A DNA stretch of 64,000 nucleotides from NCBI GenBank assembly GCA_028287305.1, contig JAQBPX010000032.1, forward strand, positions 62,001-126,000, written 5' to 3'. This document shows, piece after piece, positions 51,366 to 60,335 of the stretch (position 1 is its first letter; each line of letters starts with the position of its first letter). Position numbers and translations under genes: made by a program. The notes below the pieces were generated by a model, which worked only from the letters and a program-made list of their open reading frames with translations, was not told the origin of the DNA and did no database searches. This DNA is from Gemmatimonadota bacterium (GTDB lineage Bacteria > Gemmatimonadota > Gemmatimonadetes > Gemmatimonadales > Gemmatimonadaceae).

Positions 51366-52135
51366 TACTCGCCTTCCTCGATGCGGACCTCGAAGCCGTC
51401 GAAGGCGACGTCGAGTGGTCCCGTGAACTTTTCCCGAATGATCCCCGCGATGTCCACGCGCTCCACCGGTGGGTAGAGGTGCGTGAGCACGAGGTGCCTC
51501 GGCTGCGCGAGTCGCGCGAGCTCGGCGCACTCCTCGGGCGTCAGGTGCCCCGCGACCGGCATGGAAGCGGGGAGCGAACATTCCGTGAGCAGCAGGTCGC
51601 AATCGCGCGCCCAGGCTGCCAGCCCGGCATCGAACCCCGTGTCGCCCGTGTAGACGATCCGGCGCCCGCCGCGCTCGATGGAATATGCCACGCTCTCCAC
51701 CGTATGGGGAACCGGGCGGGCCTCGATGACGGTTCCGTCTCCCACCGACAGGCGCTCCCCGGGCTGGATCTCCACCAGCGTCACCGGCCACCCCGGCGCG
51801 AGGATCCAGTCGCCGTACGCCTGCGCGAGGCGCTCGAGCAGCCCCCACGTTCCCACGGGGCCCACGATCGTCATGGGCGCGGAGCGAGGCGTCATCATGC
51901 CGTGCTTCCACGCCTGGAAGAGCGTGGGCAGGTCGCCGTGATGATCGGGGTGGAAGTGCGTGAGCAGGAGGTGCGTGACGAGGGGCCACGGCAGCCCCAG
52001 CGCCGGCAGCCGCTGCGCGGTTCCGCTGCCGCAATCCATCAGCAGGCGATGCGATCCCGCCTCCAGCCACTGGCACGACCGCGAGCGCTCGGCCGTGAGC
52101 GCTACGGTGCCGGTGCCTACCGTGACGAGTCGCAT
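51365..52135 (-). CDS. MBL-fold metallo-hydrolase (RNase Z-like)
   Basis: 256 residues: [22 protein letters not shown] is the HxHxDH metal motif, with later ligands in [26 protein letters not shown] and [10 protein letters not shown]. The family includes tRNase Z, but here the lack of the long flexible arm suggests another phosphodiesterase or hydrolase. Coupled to aroF. Confidence 0.82.
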   Translation of the reverse strand: MRLVTVGTGTVALTAERSRSCQWLEAGSHRLLMDCGSGTAQRLPALGLPWPLVTHLLLTHFHPDHHGDLPTLFQAWKHGMMTPRSAPMTIVGPVGTWGLLERLAQAYGDWILAPGWPVTLVEIQPGERLSVGDGTVIEARPVPHTVESVAYSIERGGRRIVYTGDTGFDAGLAAWARDCDLLLTECSLPASMPVAGHLTPEECAELARLAQPRHLVLTHLYPPVERVDIAGIIREKFTGPLDVAFDGFEVRIEEGE

Positions 52136-52162
52136 TCGTGCCGCGTGCCAGGTCGCGGCGTG

Positions 52163-52672
52163 CTACTTCTGCTTGTCGTCGGCGGTGGGGCCGTACATGG
52201 ACGGCACCTTTTCATCCACCATTCGCAGGTAGAGGCCGAGCTGCGCGCGGTGATGCACCAGGTGGTTGAGCACCGTGGTCCGCAGCATGAAGTAGCGAGT
52301 GCCACCCTGCATCGCGTGACCCGCGGCCTTGAGTGTCCACGTCTCGCCGAGCGCGGCGTCGGTCGCCTTCTCGATGGATGCGCGCCCAGCGGCGGCGTTC
52401 TTGTCGAACTCGGCGAGCAGCGTCTCGGTAGTCTCGAGGCTGTAGCCGGGGAACTTCGGGCCGTCCACCGGCGCGATGTCGAGCTCGTCGCGATCCATGA
52501 TCATGTTCACCCACCCCGGCAGCCGCGCGACGAGCTGCGCGAGGTGGCCCATGGGGAACGACTTCTCGTGCGGCTTCCAGGAGCCCTTGTCGGTGGGCAC
52601 GCGCTCGAGCACGCGGCGGGTGGTGGCAATCTCCGAGTCGAATTCCGGGAGGAGGAGTTCCGAGATGGGCAT
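52163..52672 (-). CDS. DinB-family protein
   Basis: 169 residues from ATG 52672: [65 protein letters not shown]. Metal ligands are the H in MGHLAQL and the HLVHH group. Third DinB gene of this window. A dispersed hairpin repeat separates it from the FlgD-like gene. Confidence 0.8.
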   Translation of the reverse strand: MPISELLLPEFDSEIATTRRVLERVPTDKGSWKPHEKSFPMGHLAQLVARLPGWVNMIMDRDELDIAPVDGPKFPGYSLETTETLLAEFDKNAAAGRASIEKATDAALGETWTLKAAGHAMQGGTRYFMLRTTVLNHLVHHRAQLGLYLRMVDEKVPSMYGPTADDKQK

Positions 52673-52705
52673 GAGGGTTTCCGGTTGGGTGACAGAACGG
52701 CGCAA

Positions 52706-52735
52706 CGGCAGATCCTTCGCTGTGCTCAGGAAGAC
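52706..52735. repeat. Dispersed 30-bp hairpin repeat, copy 5
   Basis: CGGCAGATCCTTCGCTGTGC followed by TCAGGAAGAC, a slightly worn copy of the element at 26169. It touches the stop codon of the FlgD-like gene. Confidence 0.7.
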
Positions 52736-53760
52736 TACTTCCCGACGAACAACATCTTCTTGAACGTATTCACCCCACCCGCCCGGAAGCGGAGCAGGTA
52801 GACGCCTGGCGCGACGGTGCGGCCCGATCCATCGGTGCCGTCCCACTGCAGCCGGCTGTCACATCCACCACTCCCTCTTCCATAGATGCCCGATGGCAGC
52901 CGTGCGGGCAGCGCGCCGGGCACCAGGGTCTTCACCAGCGACCCGCGAAGGTCGCGCACCTCGAGCTGCACGTCGCTCTCCACGCGCAGGTCGAACCAGA
53001 TGCAGGTGACGCCCGTGACCGCATTCGGGAACGGGTTCGGGAAGTTCTGGTAGATCAGCGTGGCGCGCGGCGCGTCGGAGCTGAGGATCACGAAGGTGGA
53101 GGAGCTGATCACGCGCGCGCTGTCGGCGGGGCTGCCATTCGCCACGCGCGCCGTGACCGCCCAGCGATACGAGGTGTTCGCCGCGAGGTCCAGCGGCGAG
53201 GTGAACACCGTGTCGATGAGGCCCGGCGCCAGCAACTCGACCTGCTGCGTGGCCACGTTCACCACGCTGAAGTCGTAGGTCCACGGCCCCGGCGGCGTGC
53301 TCACGCGCGCGCTCGACCAGTTGAAGGTGGGGCGCCTCGAGTCCACCGTGATGTTGTTCACTCCCTCCGGGCTGATCAGCGTCAGCCATGCCGGCGTGGT
53401 CACGGGCCCGTACACCTGCTGCACGCGGGTCACGCTGCGGTTGTCGATCACGGTGAGCCGCACGAACAGCGTGGTATTGGGCGGCAGCAGTCGCTGCACC
53501 TTGAACGACGACGACTGCCCGAGGTGGTCTTCCCGATATACGACGCCGGCGAACTGCTGGTCCCTCGCGATCTCCACCCTGAGCGTCAGCGGCCCATCCG
53601 ACTCGCTGAACCCCTGCGTGAGCGCCACCATCTCCGGCGCCACGGGAAAGGGAAAGAAGGGGGCATTCACGAACTGAAGGGTCGCGGTCTGCGCCCACGC
53701 AGCCTGCGACCCGGAGACGACGCTCGCCACCACGGCGAGGGCGAGCAGCCAGCGCCTCAT
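52735..53760 (-). CDS. Secreted protein with FlgD-like/T9SS-type C-terminal domain
   Basis: 341 residues, signal peptide 1-23 (LLALAVVASVVSGSQAAWA). Middle: two fibronectin-like beta units. The end, LIYQNFPNPFPNAVTGVTCIWFDLRVESDVQLEVRDLRGSLVKTLVPG... LQWDGTDGSGRTVAPGVYLLRFRAGG, is the FlgD Ig-like sorting-type domain common in Bacteroidota-like and Gemmatimonadota secreted proteins. The start overlaps the smc stop (ATGA). Confidence 0.8.
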   Translation of the reverse strand: MRRWLLALAVVASVVSGSQAAWAQTATLQFVNAPFFPFPVAPEMVALTQGFSESDGPLTLRVEIARDQQFAGVVYREDHLGQSSSFKVQRLLPPNTTLFVRLTVIDNRSVTRVQQVYGPVTTPAWLTLISPEGVNNITVDSRRPTFNWSSARVSTPPGPWTYDFSVVNVATQQVELLAPGLIDTVFTSPLDLAANTSYRWAVTARVANGSPADSARVISSSTFVILSSDAPRATLIYQNFPNPFPNAVTGVTCIWFDLRVESDVQLEVRDLRGSLVKTLVPGALPARLPSGIYGRGSGGCDSRLQWDGTDGSGRTVAPGVYLLRFRAGGVNTFKKMLFVGK

Positions 53761-56700
53761 GCGCCGGCGCCGACCGCCTCGTTGGTGTTGATGCCCTCGA
53801 CCACCTGCCCGCGCATCCGCACCGACACCAGGCTCGAGACGCCCGGCTCCTGCATCGTGACGCCGTACACCGCATCCGCCGCCTCGGTGGTGGTGCGCGG
53901 GTTGTGCGTGATCACGATGAACTGCGTGCGCTGCTTGAACTCGGTGAGCATGCGCACGAAGCGGCCCACGTTGGCGTCGTCCAGCGGCGCGTCCACCTCG
54001 TCCAGCAGGCAGAAGGGGCTCGGCTTCGTGAGGAAGATGCCGAACAGCAGCGACAGCGCGACGAGCGCGCGCTCGCCGCTCGACAGCAGGTGGATGCGCT
54101 GCGTGCGCTTGCCGCGCGGGCTCGCGTGGATCTCGATGTCGCAGTCCAGCGGCGTGTCCGGGTTCTCGAGGCGCAGGTCGCACTCGCCGCCGCCGAAGAG
54201 CGACATGAAGATCTGGCGGAAGTTCTCGCGCACCTGGTTGAACGTCGCGAGGAACAGCTCGCGCGCCTGCACGTCGATCTCCCGGATCGCCTGCTGCAGC
54301 TGCGCGCGCGCATCGAACAGGTCGGCGCGCTGCGTGGTGAGGAACTCCAGGCGACGCACCTGCTCGTCGTGCTCCTCGATCGCCAGCACGTTCACGGGAC
54401 CGAGGGTCTCGAGCTGCTGGCGAAGCGCCTCGGCCTCGCCGCGCAGCGACGCGTCGTCCATGTCCACCGGCTCGTGCGTGGCGAGCATCTCGTCCAGTGG
54501 CTTGCGCCACTCGGTCTCGAGCCGTTCGCGAATCGCCGTGCGGCGCCCCGACAGCTCCGTGTACCGGAGCTCGGCCGAGTGCAGCTCCTCGCTGACCATG
54601 GTGCCGCGGCGGCGCGCCTCGTCCAGCGCATGGTCGCTCACCGTGAGCGCCTCGTCGGCGCTCACCACGCCGGCTTCGGCGTCGGACAGGTGATGCTCGC
54701 CGTCCGCCAGCGCCGAGGTGCGCGCATCGAGGTCCATCTGCCACGCCTGCATTTGCTCGGCCAGCGTCGCGTCCGCCTGCGACAGCTCGCTCAACTCGGC
54801 GTGGAGCGCCTGCAGCCGCTGCGCGGCATTGCCGAACTCCTGCTCCAGCCGGCGCGCGCGGTCACTCGCGACCTCCAGCCGCGCCTGCGCCTCGGCCACC
54901 GATACCTGCGCCTGCGTGCGGAACTCGCGCGCATGCTCCTGCCCACCCTCGACCTCGGTGAGCTGGGCGCGAAGCGTGACCAGCTCGGTCTCGCGCTCGG
55001 TGCTCGCAACGCGCACCGCCGCGCTCTCCTCGTCCAGCGAGGCGATGCGCTGCTGCAGCTCGTTGCGACGCGTCACCAGTCGCTCGCCGAGGGCCACCGC
55101 CTCCTGCAGCTCGCGCTCGGCGCGCTGGCTGCGGCGCTCGAGCTGTGCGAAGTGCTCCTGCGCCTGTGTCACGCCCTGCTGGCTCTCGTTCGCGGCTTCC
55201 TGCATGCCGTTCACGCGCAGCTCGGACGCCTGCAGCGCCGCGCGCAACTCATCGGCGCGGGCAGAGGCCACCGCGCGCGCGCCTTCCGCCGCGGCGAGCT
55301 CGGAGCGCAGCGAATACAGCTCGGCGCGGCGGCGAAGCGGACCAGGACCGGCGGTGGTGCCCGGCAGCCACACCGCACCGCGCGCGTCCACGAAGGCAGA
55401 CCCATTGTCCACCGCCTCCACGTGCCCGAGGAGCATCTTCACCCAGTTCCGACCCGGGCCCGCCGCCTGCACCAGCTCGGCGAGCACGCCGTGCGACTCC
55501 TGGCCCATCATCTCGTCGGTGAGCGCGTCGAGCGGAAGGAGGAGCAGGGGACCGGGATTCGCCTCGTGATGCCAGCTGCGGATCTCGTCGGCTGCCGCGC
55601 GATCGCGAACGATCACCGCGTGCACGGTGGCGCCCAGGAAGCGCTCGACGAGGAGGGCCGAGCCCTGGTCCGCCGAGATGAAGTCGGAGAGCGGGCCGAG
55701 GATCGAGCCCTCGGCGAACTGCTCGCGCTCCTTGAGCAGCCGTGCGGCGGCGGGGGCCAGTCCCACGCGCTCGCGCTCCAGCGCCTCGAGCGCGTTCACC
55801 TTGCCCTGCAGGCTCGTGAGCGCCTCGTCCGCGCGGAACAGCTCACCGCGCGCACCGGCTTCCTCCTCGCGCGTGGCACGATCGGATTCGCGCGCCTCGC
55901 GCAGTGCGTCCTGCGCCCCGGCGAAGGCCGCGCGCGCGCCCTCGAGCGCGACCTGCGACTCCGCCAGCTCGCTCCTCACCAGCTCGAGCGCCTCGGCCAG
56001 CTGCCGGCGCTCGAGCTCGAGCGTGTCGTGGCGCTGTGACACTTCGTCGAGCTCACGCTGCGCGCGCTCGCGCTCGTGATCGTGGCGTCGCACGCGATCG
56101 TGCAGCTCGCGCAGCGCGCGCTCCGCGACATCCAGCGCGCCGCGGGCTGCGCTCACCAGCTGTCGCGCCTCCTCGTCGGCGCGCTGCGCCTGCGCCATCG
56201 CCTCGCGCGCGGTGCCGAGCTCCTCGTCCAGCCGGACGCGCTCGGTGCTCGCGTGCTCGCGATCCATGGCCAGTCGCTCGCCGTGCGCCGCGCCCTCGCC
56301 CGCCTCGGTCTCGGCACGCTGGCGTCGCGCGAGCGCATTGCGCTGGCGCTCCTCAGCCACGGCCATCTCGGCGCGAATGCGCTGCACGCCCTCGCGCTGG
56401 CTCGCGACGAGGCGGCCCAGCTCCGCGCGATGCGCCTCGGCGGCGGCGCGCGCGGCGTGCGCACCCTCGCGCGCCTGCTCGGCGTTGCGCATCGCCTCCT
56501 CGTTCAGCGGCTGCGCCTCGCGCAGCTCGGCGACGCGCAGCTCGAGGCGGCCAAGTTCCTCCGCCCACGCTGCCATCTCGCGGGCGGCCAGCGCGATCTC
56601 CACCGTGAAGCGCCGAGTGGTGATCTCCGAGTAACGCTCGGCGCGCTTGCGCTGCCGCGCCAGCGAGCGAACCTGGCTCTGCACCTCGTTGATCAGGTCG

Positions 56701-57275
56701 TCGAGGCGCTGCAGGTCCGTCATCGTCTCCTCGAGGCGACGCTCCGTGGTGCGGCGGCGGTCGCGATAGAGGCCCACGCCGGCCGCTTCCTCGAACAGCT
56801 CGCGACGATCGTCGGGGCGGTCCGAGAGCAGCGCGTCGATCATCTTGCTCTCGATCACCACTCCCGTGTCGGCGCCGAGGCCGGTGCCGCGGAGCAGGTC
56901 GGCGATGTCGCGCAGGCGGCAGGGAGCGCGGTTCAGGAAGTACTCGCTGTCCCCGGAGCGTGAGAGGCGCCGCGTGATCACGACTTCCTTGAACGGCACC
57001 GGGAGGATGCCCTCGTCGTTCGAGAAGTGCAGCGACACTTCAGCCACGTTCACGGCGCGGCGGGCGCTCGAACCCTGGAAGATCACCTCCTCCATCTTGG
57101 CGCCGCGCAGCAGCCGTGCGCGCTGCTCGCCGAGCACCCAGCGCACGGCGTCCGAGACGTTGGACTTGCCGCAGCCGTTCGGGCCCACGATCGCCGTGAC
57201 GCCCGGCTCGAACTCGAGCACGGTGTTGTCGGCGAACGACTTGAATCCCTGCAGCTCGAGCTTGGTCAACTGCAC
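53757..57275 (-). CDS. smc: Chromosome segregation protein SMC
   Basis: 1172 residues, normal for SMC. Head N-half: LELQGFKSFADNTVLEFEPGVTAIVGPNGCGKSNVSDAVRWVLGEQ (Walker A 31-39). Long coiled coils (170-500 and 660-1020) around a hinge (LGPLSDFISADQGSALLVERFLGATVHAVIVRD...). Head C-half: RIHLLSSGERALVALSLLFGIFLTKPSPFCLLDEVDAPLDDANVGRFVRML (signature and Walker B). It condenses and segregates chromosomes with ScpAB, which are not in the window. The upstream SPOR gene touches its start, giving a coupled unit with a cell-division-like protein. Confidence 0.96.
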   Translation of the reverse strand: MQLTKLELQGFKSFADNTVLEFEPGVTAIVGPNGCGKSNVSDAVRWVLGEQRARLLRGAKMEEVIFQGSSARRAVNVAEVSLHFSNDEGILPVPFKEVVITRRLSRSGDSEYFLNRAPCRLRDIADLLRGTGLGADTGVVIESKMIDALLSDRPDDRRELFEEAAGVGLYRDRRRTTERRLEETMTDLQRLDDLINEVQSQVRSLARQRKRAERYSEITTRRFTVEIALAAREMAAWAEELGRLELRVAELREAQPLNEEAMRNAEQAREGAHAARAAAEAHRAELGRLVASQREGVQRIRAEMAVAEERQRNALARRQRAETEAGEGAAHGERLAMDREHASTERVRLDEELGTAREAMAQAQRADEEARQLVSAARGALDVAERALRELHDRVRRHDHERERAQRELDEVSQRHDTLELERRQLAEALELVRSELAESQVALEGARAAFAGAQDALREARESDRATREEEAGARGELFRADEALTSLQGKVNALEALERERVGLAPAAARLLKEREQFAEGSILGPLSDFISADQGSALLVERFLGATVHAVIVRDRAAADEIRSWHHEANPGPLLLLPLDALTDEMMGQESHGVLAELVQAAGPGRNWVKMLLGHVEAVDNGSAFVDARGAVWLPGTTAGPGPLRRRAELYSLRSELAAAEGARAVASARADELRAALQASELRVNGMQEAANESQQGVTQAQEHFAQLERRSQRAERELQEAVALGERLVTRRNELQQRIASLDEESAAVRVASTERETELVTLRAQLTEVEGGQEHAREFRTQAQVSVAEAQARLEVASDRARRLEQEFGNAAQRLQALHAELSELSQADATLAEQMQAWQMDLDARTSALADGEHHLSDAEAGVVSADEALTVSDHALDEARRRGTMVSEELHSAELRYTELSGRRTAIRERLETEWRKPLDEMLATHEPVDMDDASLRGEAEALRQQLETLGPVNVLAIEEHDEQVRRLEFLTTQRADLFDARAQLQQAIREIDVQARELFLATFNQVRENFRQIFMSLFGGGECDLRLENPDTPLDCDIEIHASPRGKRTQRIHLLSSGERALVALSLLFGIFLTKPSPFCLLDEVDAPLDDANVGRFVRMLTEFKQRTQFIVITHNPRTTTEAADAVYGVTMQEPGVSSLVSVRMRGQVVEGINTNEAVGAGA

Positions 57276-58666
57276 TAGAACACTCTCCCCGTTCGAAACA
57301 CGAGCGACGGCGCGATGCCCGCGGCGAGCAGCGCGTCGATCAGCAGTATGGATTGCGCGGGCGTCTCGAAGGCGCCCGCGTAGAGCTTCACTGAACCGTC
57401 TTGCTGCTGCAGCGCATACACCGGCAGGTCGTGCGCTGCGAACGGCGCCAGGCGCGCCGCCACATCCAGTTCCGCCAGCGAGTCGGCAAGCAGGAAGGCC
57501 AGGGGAGCGCGGATCACCTTGCCGAATCCCGCTTCCACCACGCCGCTCTTTCGAAGCGTCGCGAGCAGCGATTCTGCCTCACTGGCCGATCCGTACGCCC
57601 CACCCCGAATGCTGTACCACACGGCGCCCTGGTACTGCACCGGCGCGAAGGTGCCGGCGGGGACTGCCTCCCGCATCTCACGCGCCTTCAAGATAGCGCC
57701 TGCCGGCGTGTTGAGGTTGGTCAACTCCACGCTCCAGGCGGCCGCGGAAATCGAGTCTTCCGGGTTCTTGACAACGGGCAACTGGGGCGCAGGCGCGCCG
57801 TCCGTGAGGCGGATCGCGTTGCTGGAGCCGGTGTCGGGCTTCACGCGCTGGTGCTCGCCCAGCGGGGCGCTGGCGAAGGGCCTCCGTGCGAACCAGAAGG
57901 TGATGCCGGCCAGCACGAGCACGGCCACCGAGCCAAGGCTCCAGGCTTGCCAGCGCTGAAGGGTGCGGAGCGAAGGTCGCGCGCTCGACCGCGGCTTCGG
58001 TCGCGCGCGCGCAGGCTTCTCCGTGCGTGGGGCGTGCTCTGAGGCGATCGCCGGCACCGCCTCGGGCACGGCGTCATCGTACCCGCTGTGCGCCGACCGC
58101 GTGACGGCGGGCTCGATGCCGCGCGAGCTGCGCACCGACGCCAGCACGCGCGACACGGGAAGCGCCGCCGGCACCTTCTCGCCCACGAGGACGGCGCCAT
58201 CGGTGTGTGCCACCAGCATCTCGATGTCGGGCGCGTCTGCCCGCGCCACGAGCACCAGCAGTGCACCGGCCTCGCGGAATCCGGCGGCCAGGCGCGCCCA
58301 GCGCTCGTGCGACAGCAGCTCCTCGATGCGTGACAGGTCGCTGCCGCTCGGCATCACGAACAGCTCCTCGGACTCCTGCGTGGGCCGCGCGATGCGATTC
58401 AGCGACACGCCGAAGAGGAAGCTGTCCACCAGTCCGTGCGGGTCGTCGTCCTCGCCGCTCACCAGGCTCGCGATGGGATACGCGTCGCCCAGCAGGTCGC
58501 CGAGCGCCACGCGGCGCCTCGAGCATTGCGTGCGCGCGATGCCCACGGCCACCCAGGCGGTGCTCTCGGCGTCGTCGCCGAGCACCACGACGGCGCTCGC
58601 GAAATCGAGCCCCTCGCCAAGCCGGCGGCCCTCGGCTTCCCAGTCGATGCGGGAGTGATCGACCAC
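57275..58666 (-). CDS. SPOR-domain membrane protein
   Basis: 463 residues. The N-terminal 200 residues are a cytoplasmic alpha/beta part (ASAVVVLGDDAESTAWVAVGIARTQCSRRRVALGDLLGD..., LVLVARADAPDIEMLVAHTDGAVLVGEKV) like a MinD-type domain without a P-loop. One membrane helix (AWSLGSVAVLVLAGITFWFA, about 250) is followed by two SPOR-like repeats (PVQYQGAVWYSIRGGAYGSASEAESLLATLRKSGVV; PVYALQQQDGSVKLYAGAFETPAQSILLIDALLAAG). SPOR binds denuded septal glycan. It ends on the smc start codon. Confidence 0.75.
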   Translation of the reverse strand: MVDHSRIDWEAEGRRLGEGLDFASAVVVLGDDAESTAWVAVGIARTQCSRRRVALGDLLGDAYPIASLVSGEDDDPHGLVDSFLFGVSLNRIARPTQESEELFVMPSGSDLSRIEELLSHERWARLAAGFREAGALLVLVARADAPDIEMLVAHTDGAVLVGEKVPAALPVSRVLASVRSSRGIEPAVTRSAHSGYDDAVPEAVPAIASEHAPRTEKPARARPKPRSSARPSLRTLQRWQAWSLGSVAVLVLAGITFWFARRPFASAPLGEHQRVKPDTGSSNAIRLTDGAPAPQLPVVKNPEDSISAAAWSVELTNLNTPAGAILKAREMREAVPAGTFAPVQYQGAVWYSIRGGAYGSASEAESLLATLRKSGVVEAGFGKVIRAPLAFLLADSLAELDVAARLAPFAAHDLPVYALQQQDGSVKLYAGAFETPAQSILLIDALLAAGIAPSLVFRTGRVF

Positions 58667-58669
58667 GGG

Positions 58670-60148
58670 CTACGGCTGCCCCTCGTAGACCCAGTACGCG
58701 CGACCCGAATCCTTGCCGACCTTCTCGGCCTCGTCGCGCGTTGGATAGGGGCCGAGGACAACGCGCCAGATCGTCGCACCATCGCGATTGGTCTGCAGCA
58801 CGCGAGGGGCAACGCCGCCCACGCGAATCTGCGACGCGAGGTCACGGGCCTTCGCCTCGTCGAGCACCGCGGCGAAGGACACCGTCCACCCCGCACGCGT
58901 CGGCGCAGTGGCCGCGGGGGCGCGTGCGGCGGGCTTCGCGGAGCCCGTGCTGTCGGTGGCCGAGGCGGTGGAGTCGTGCACCGAGGTATCGATCGCGACG
59001 GCCGGGGGATTCGTGTCGAACTGCACCGGCAGGTCGAGGCGCTTGTCGCGCGGGCGGAAGCCGTTCCAGGTGAAGGCGTACCAGCTGTCCTTCGCGCCGC
59101 CCACGATGTCGGCGCGATGCGTGAGCGTCTCACCGTCGATGGCCGCGACGTCGGCGCCCTGCGCCACGAGCACGCTCCCGTCGGGCGACACGAGGGGGAG
59201 GTCGCTGCGCCAGTCGGTGGAGACGGAGCCGATCACGCGGTCCGTTCCCACCGCCACGATCCACGCAGAGTCGCCACGCTCGGGACGCGCCAGCAGGTAG
59301 CGGCCCACGGGGTCCATCCGGAGGTCTCGCGTGACTCCCGGCAGCTCGATGCGCTGCACGACCTTGTTCTGGTAGCGGTCGAACACCTGCACCACCGCGC
59401 TCGCCTGCGTGGCGACGTAGATGCGATCGCCGCTCGGCGTGGCCACTGCGTCGGTGACAGTCGCGGTGAGCGACAGCGGCGTGATCCACTCCATGGTGCG
59501 CGACCGAATGCCCACGAGCCCGGAGTCCACCACGAAGTAGAGACGGTCGCCGGTGGTGACCGTCTGCCCGTGCCACTCCACGTCGAAGCGCAGCGTGTCG
59601 AGCAGCCGCGTGTCCGGGGGACGCATGCGGTAGAGGTTCGCTTCCTGGTTCCGTCCCACGAGCACGATCAGGGAACCGTCGTGCTGCGCCCACACTGCGC
59701 GCGCCGCGCGGGGCGGCTTGAATGACCAGTCGCCACTCGGCGTGAGTCGCACGATGGCCCCATCGGCGCCGATCCCGTAGATGCTCGTGCCGTCGGCGGA
59801 CGAGAGCGACGTGAGCTTCGCGCGCGACGCATTGCCCGCGCCGCCGAGCCGGAAGTCGATGCGCGCCGGAAGTCCCTTCTGGTCCACGTAGGCCAGGAGC
59901 CCCGCGTCGGAATCGAAGGCCAGGATGCGATCGACCGCGGGCGCGGGGTCGCCCGACTGCCAGAGCAGCGAGTCGTACTTCGGCACGCGCATCACCCGCG
60001 CGATCCCGCCCTTCTGCGGCACCCGGATCGCCAGCATGTCGGGGCCGCGATTCACAGGGGCGGAGGGCGCGCTGCCCTGCGCAGCGCCGGAGCCGGAGTC
60101 TCTTCCGCAGGCCGCCGACAGGGCGAGGATCAGGAGTCTTTTTCGCAC
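58670..60148 (-). CDS. Lipoprotein with beta-propeller and C-terminal SPOR domain
   Basis: 492 residues. A lipobox (LILALSAACG) is followed by a TolB/WD-like propeller (repeats such as DSLLWQSGDPAPAVDRILAFDSDAGLLAYVDQKG, VGRYLLARPERGDSAWIVAVGTDRVIGSVSTDWRSDLPLVSPDGSVLVAQG) and an Ala/Ser-rich linker, then a SPOR domain (GWTVSFAAVLDEAKARDLASQIRVGGVAPRVLQTNRDGATIWRVVLGPYPTRDEAEKVGKDSG). It should be anchored in a membrane and reach septal peptidoglycan. It precedes the other SPOR gene by 3 bp. Confidence 0.78.
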   Translation of the reverse strand: MRKRLLILALSAACGRDSGSGAAQGSAPSAPVNRGPDMLAIRVPQKGGIARVMRVPKYDSLLWQSGDPAPAVDRILAFDSDAGLLAYVDQKGLPARIDFRLGGAGNASRAKLTSLSSADGTSIYGIGADGAIVRLTPSGDWSFKPPRAARAVWAQHDGSLIVLVGRNQEANLYRMRPPDTRLLDTLRFDVEWHGQTVTTGDRLYFVVDSGLVGIRSRTMEWITPLSLTATVTDAVATPSGDRIYVATQASAVVQVFDRYQNKVVQRIELPGVTRDLRMDPVGRYLLARPERGDSAWIVAVGTDRVIGSVSTDWRSDLPLVSPDGSVLVAQGADVAAIDGETLTHRADIVGGAKDSWYAFTWNGFRPRDKRLDLPVQFDTNPPAVAIDTSVHDSTASATDSTGSAKPAARAPAATAPTRAGWTVSFAAVLDEAKARDLASQIRVGGVAPRVLQTNRDGATIWRVVLGPYPTRDEAEKVGKDSGRAYWVYEGQP

Positions 60149-60276
60149 TTCGAAATCTACATGCTCGGGCGTCGGTAACTGCGTGGCTTCAGGCTTCTGG
60201 CGAGGGCTTCGGTCCTCGGGCTTCAGCAGGGTCGGCTTCGGGCTTCAGTCCCCCGAAGCCGTAGCTCCCGAAGCCC

Positions 60277-60330
60277 GACGACTGCAGCCCCAGCCAGAAG
60301 CCAGAAGCCTCGCTGTTACCGCAGCCCCGG
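60277..60330. repeat. Dispersed GAAGCC-rich repeat, copy B
   Basis: Second copy of the block at 50234-50288. The gap 60149-60335 is filled with further GGCTTC/GAAGCC words, in tandem-like disorder; no gene is seen in it. Confidence 0.65.
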
Positions 60331-60335
60331 TAGTT

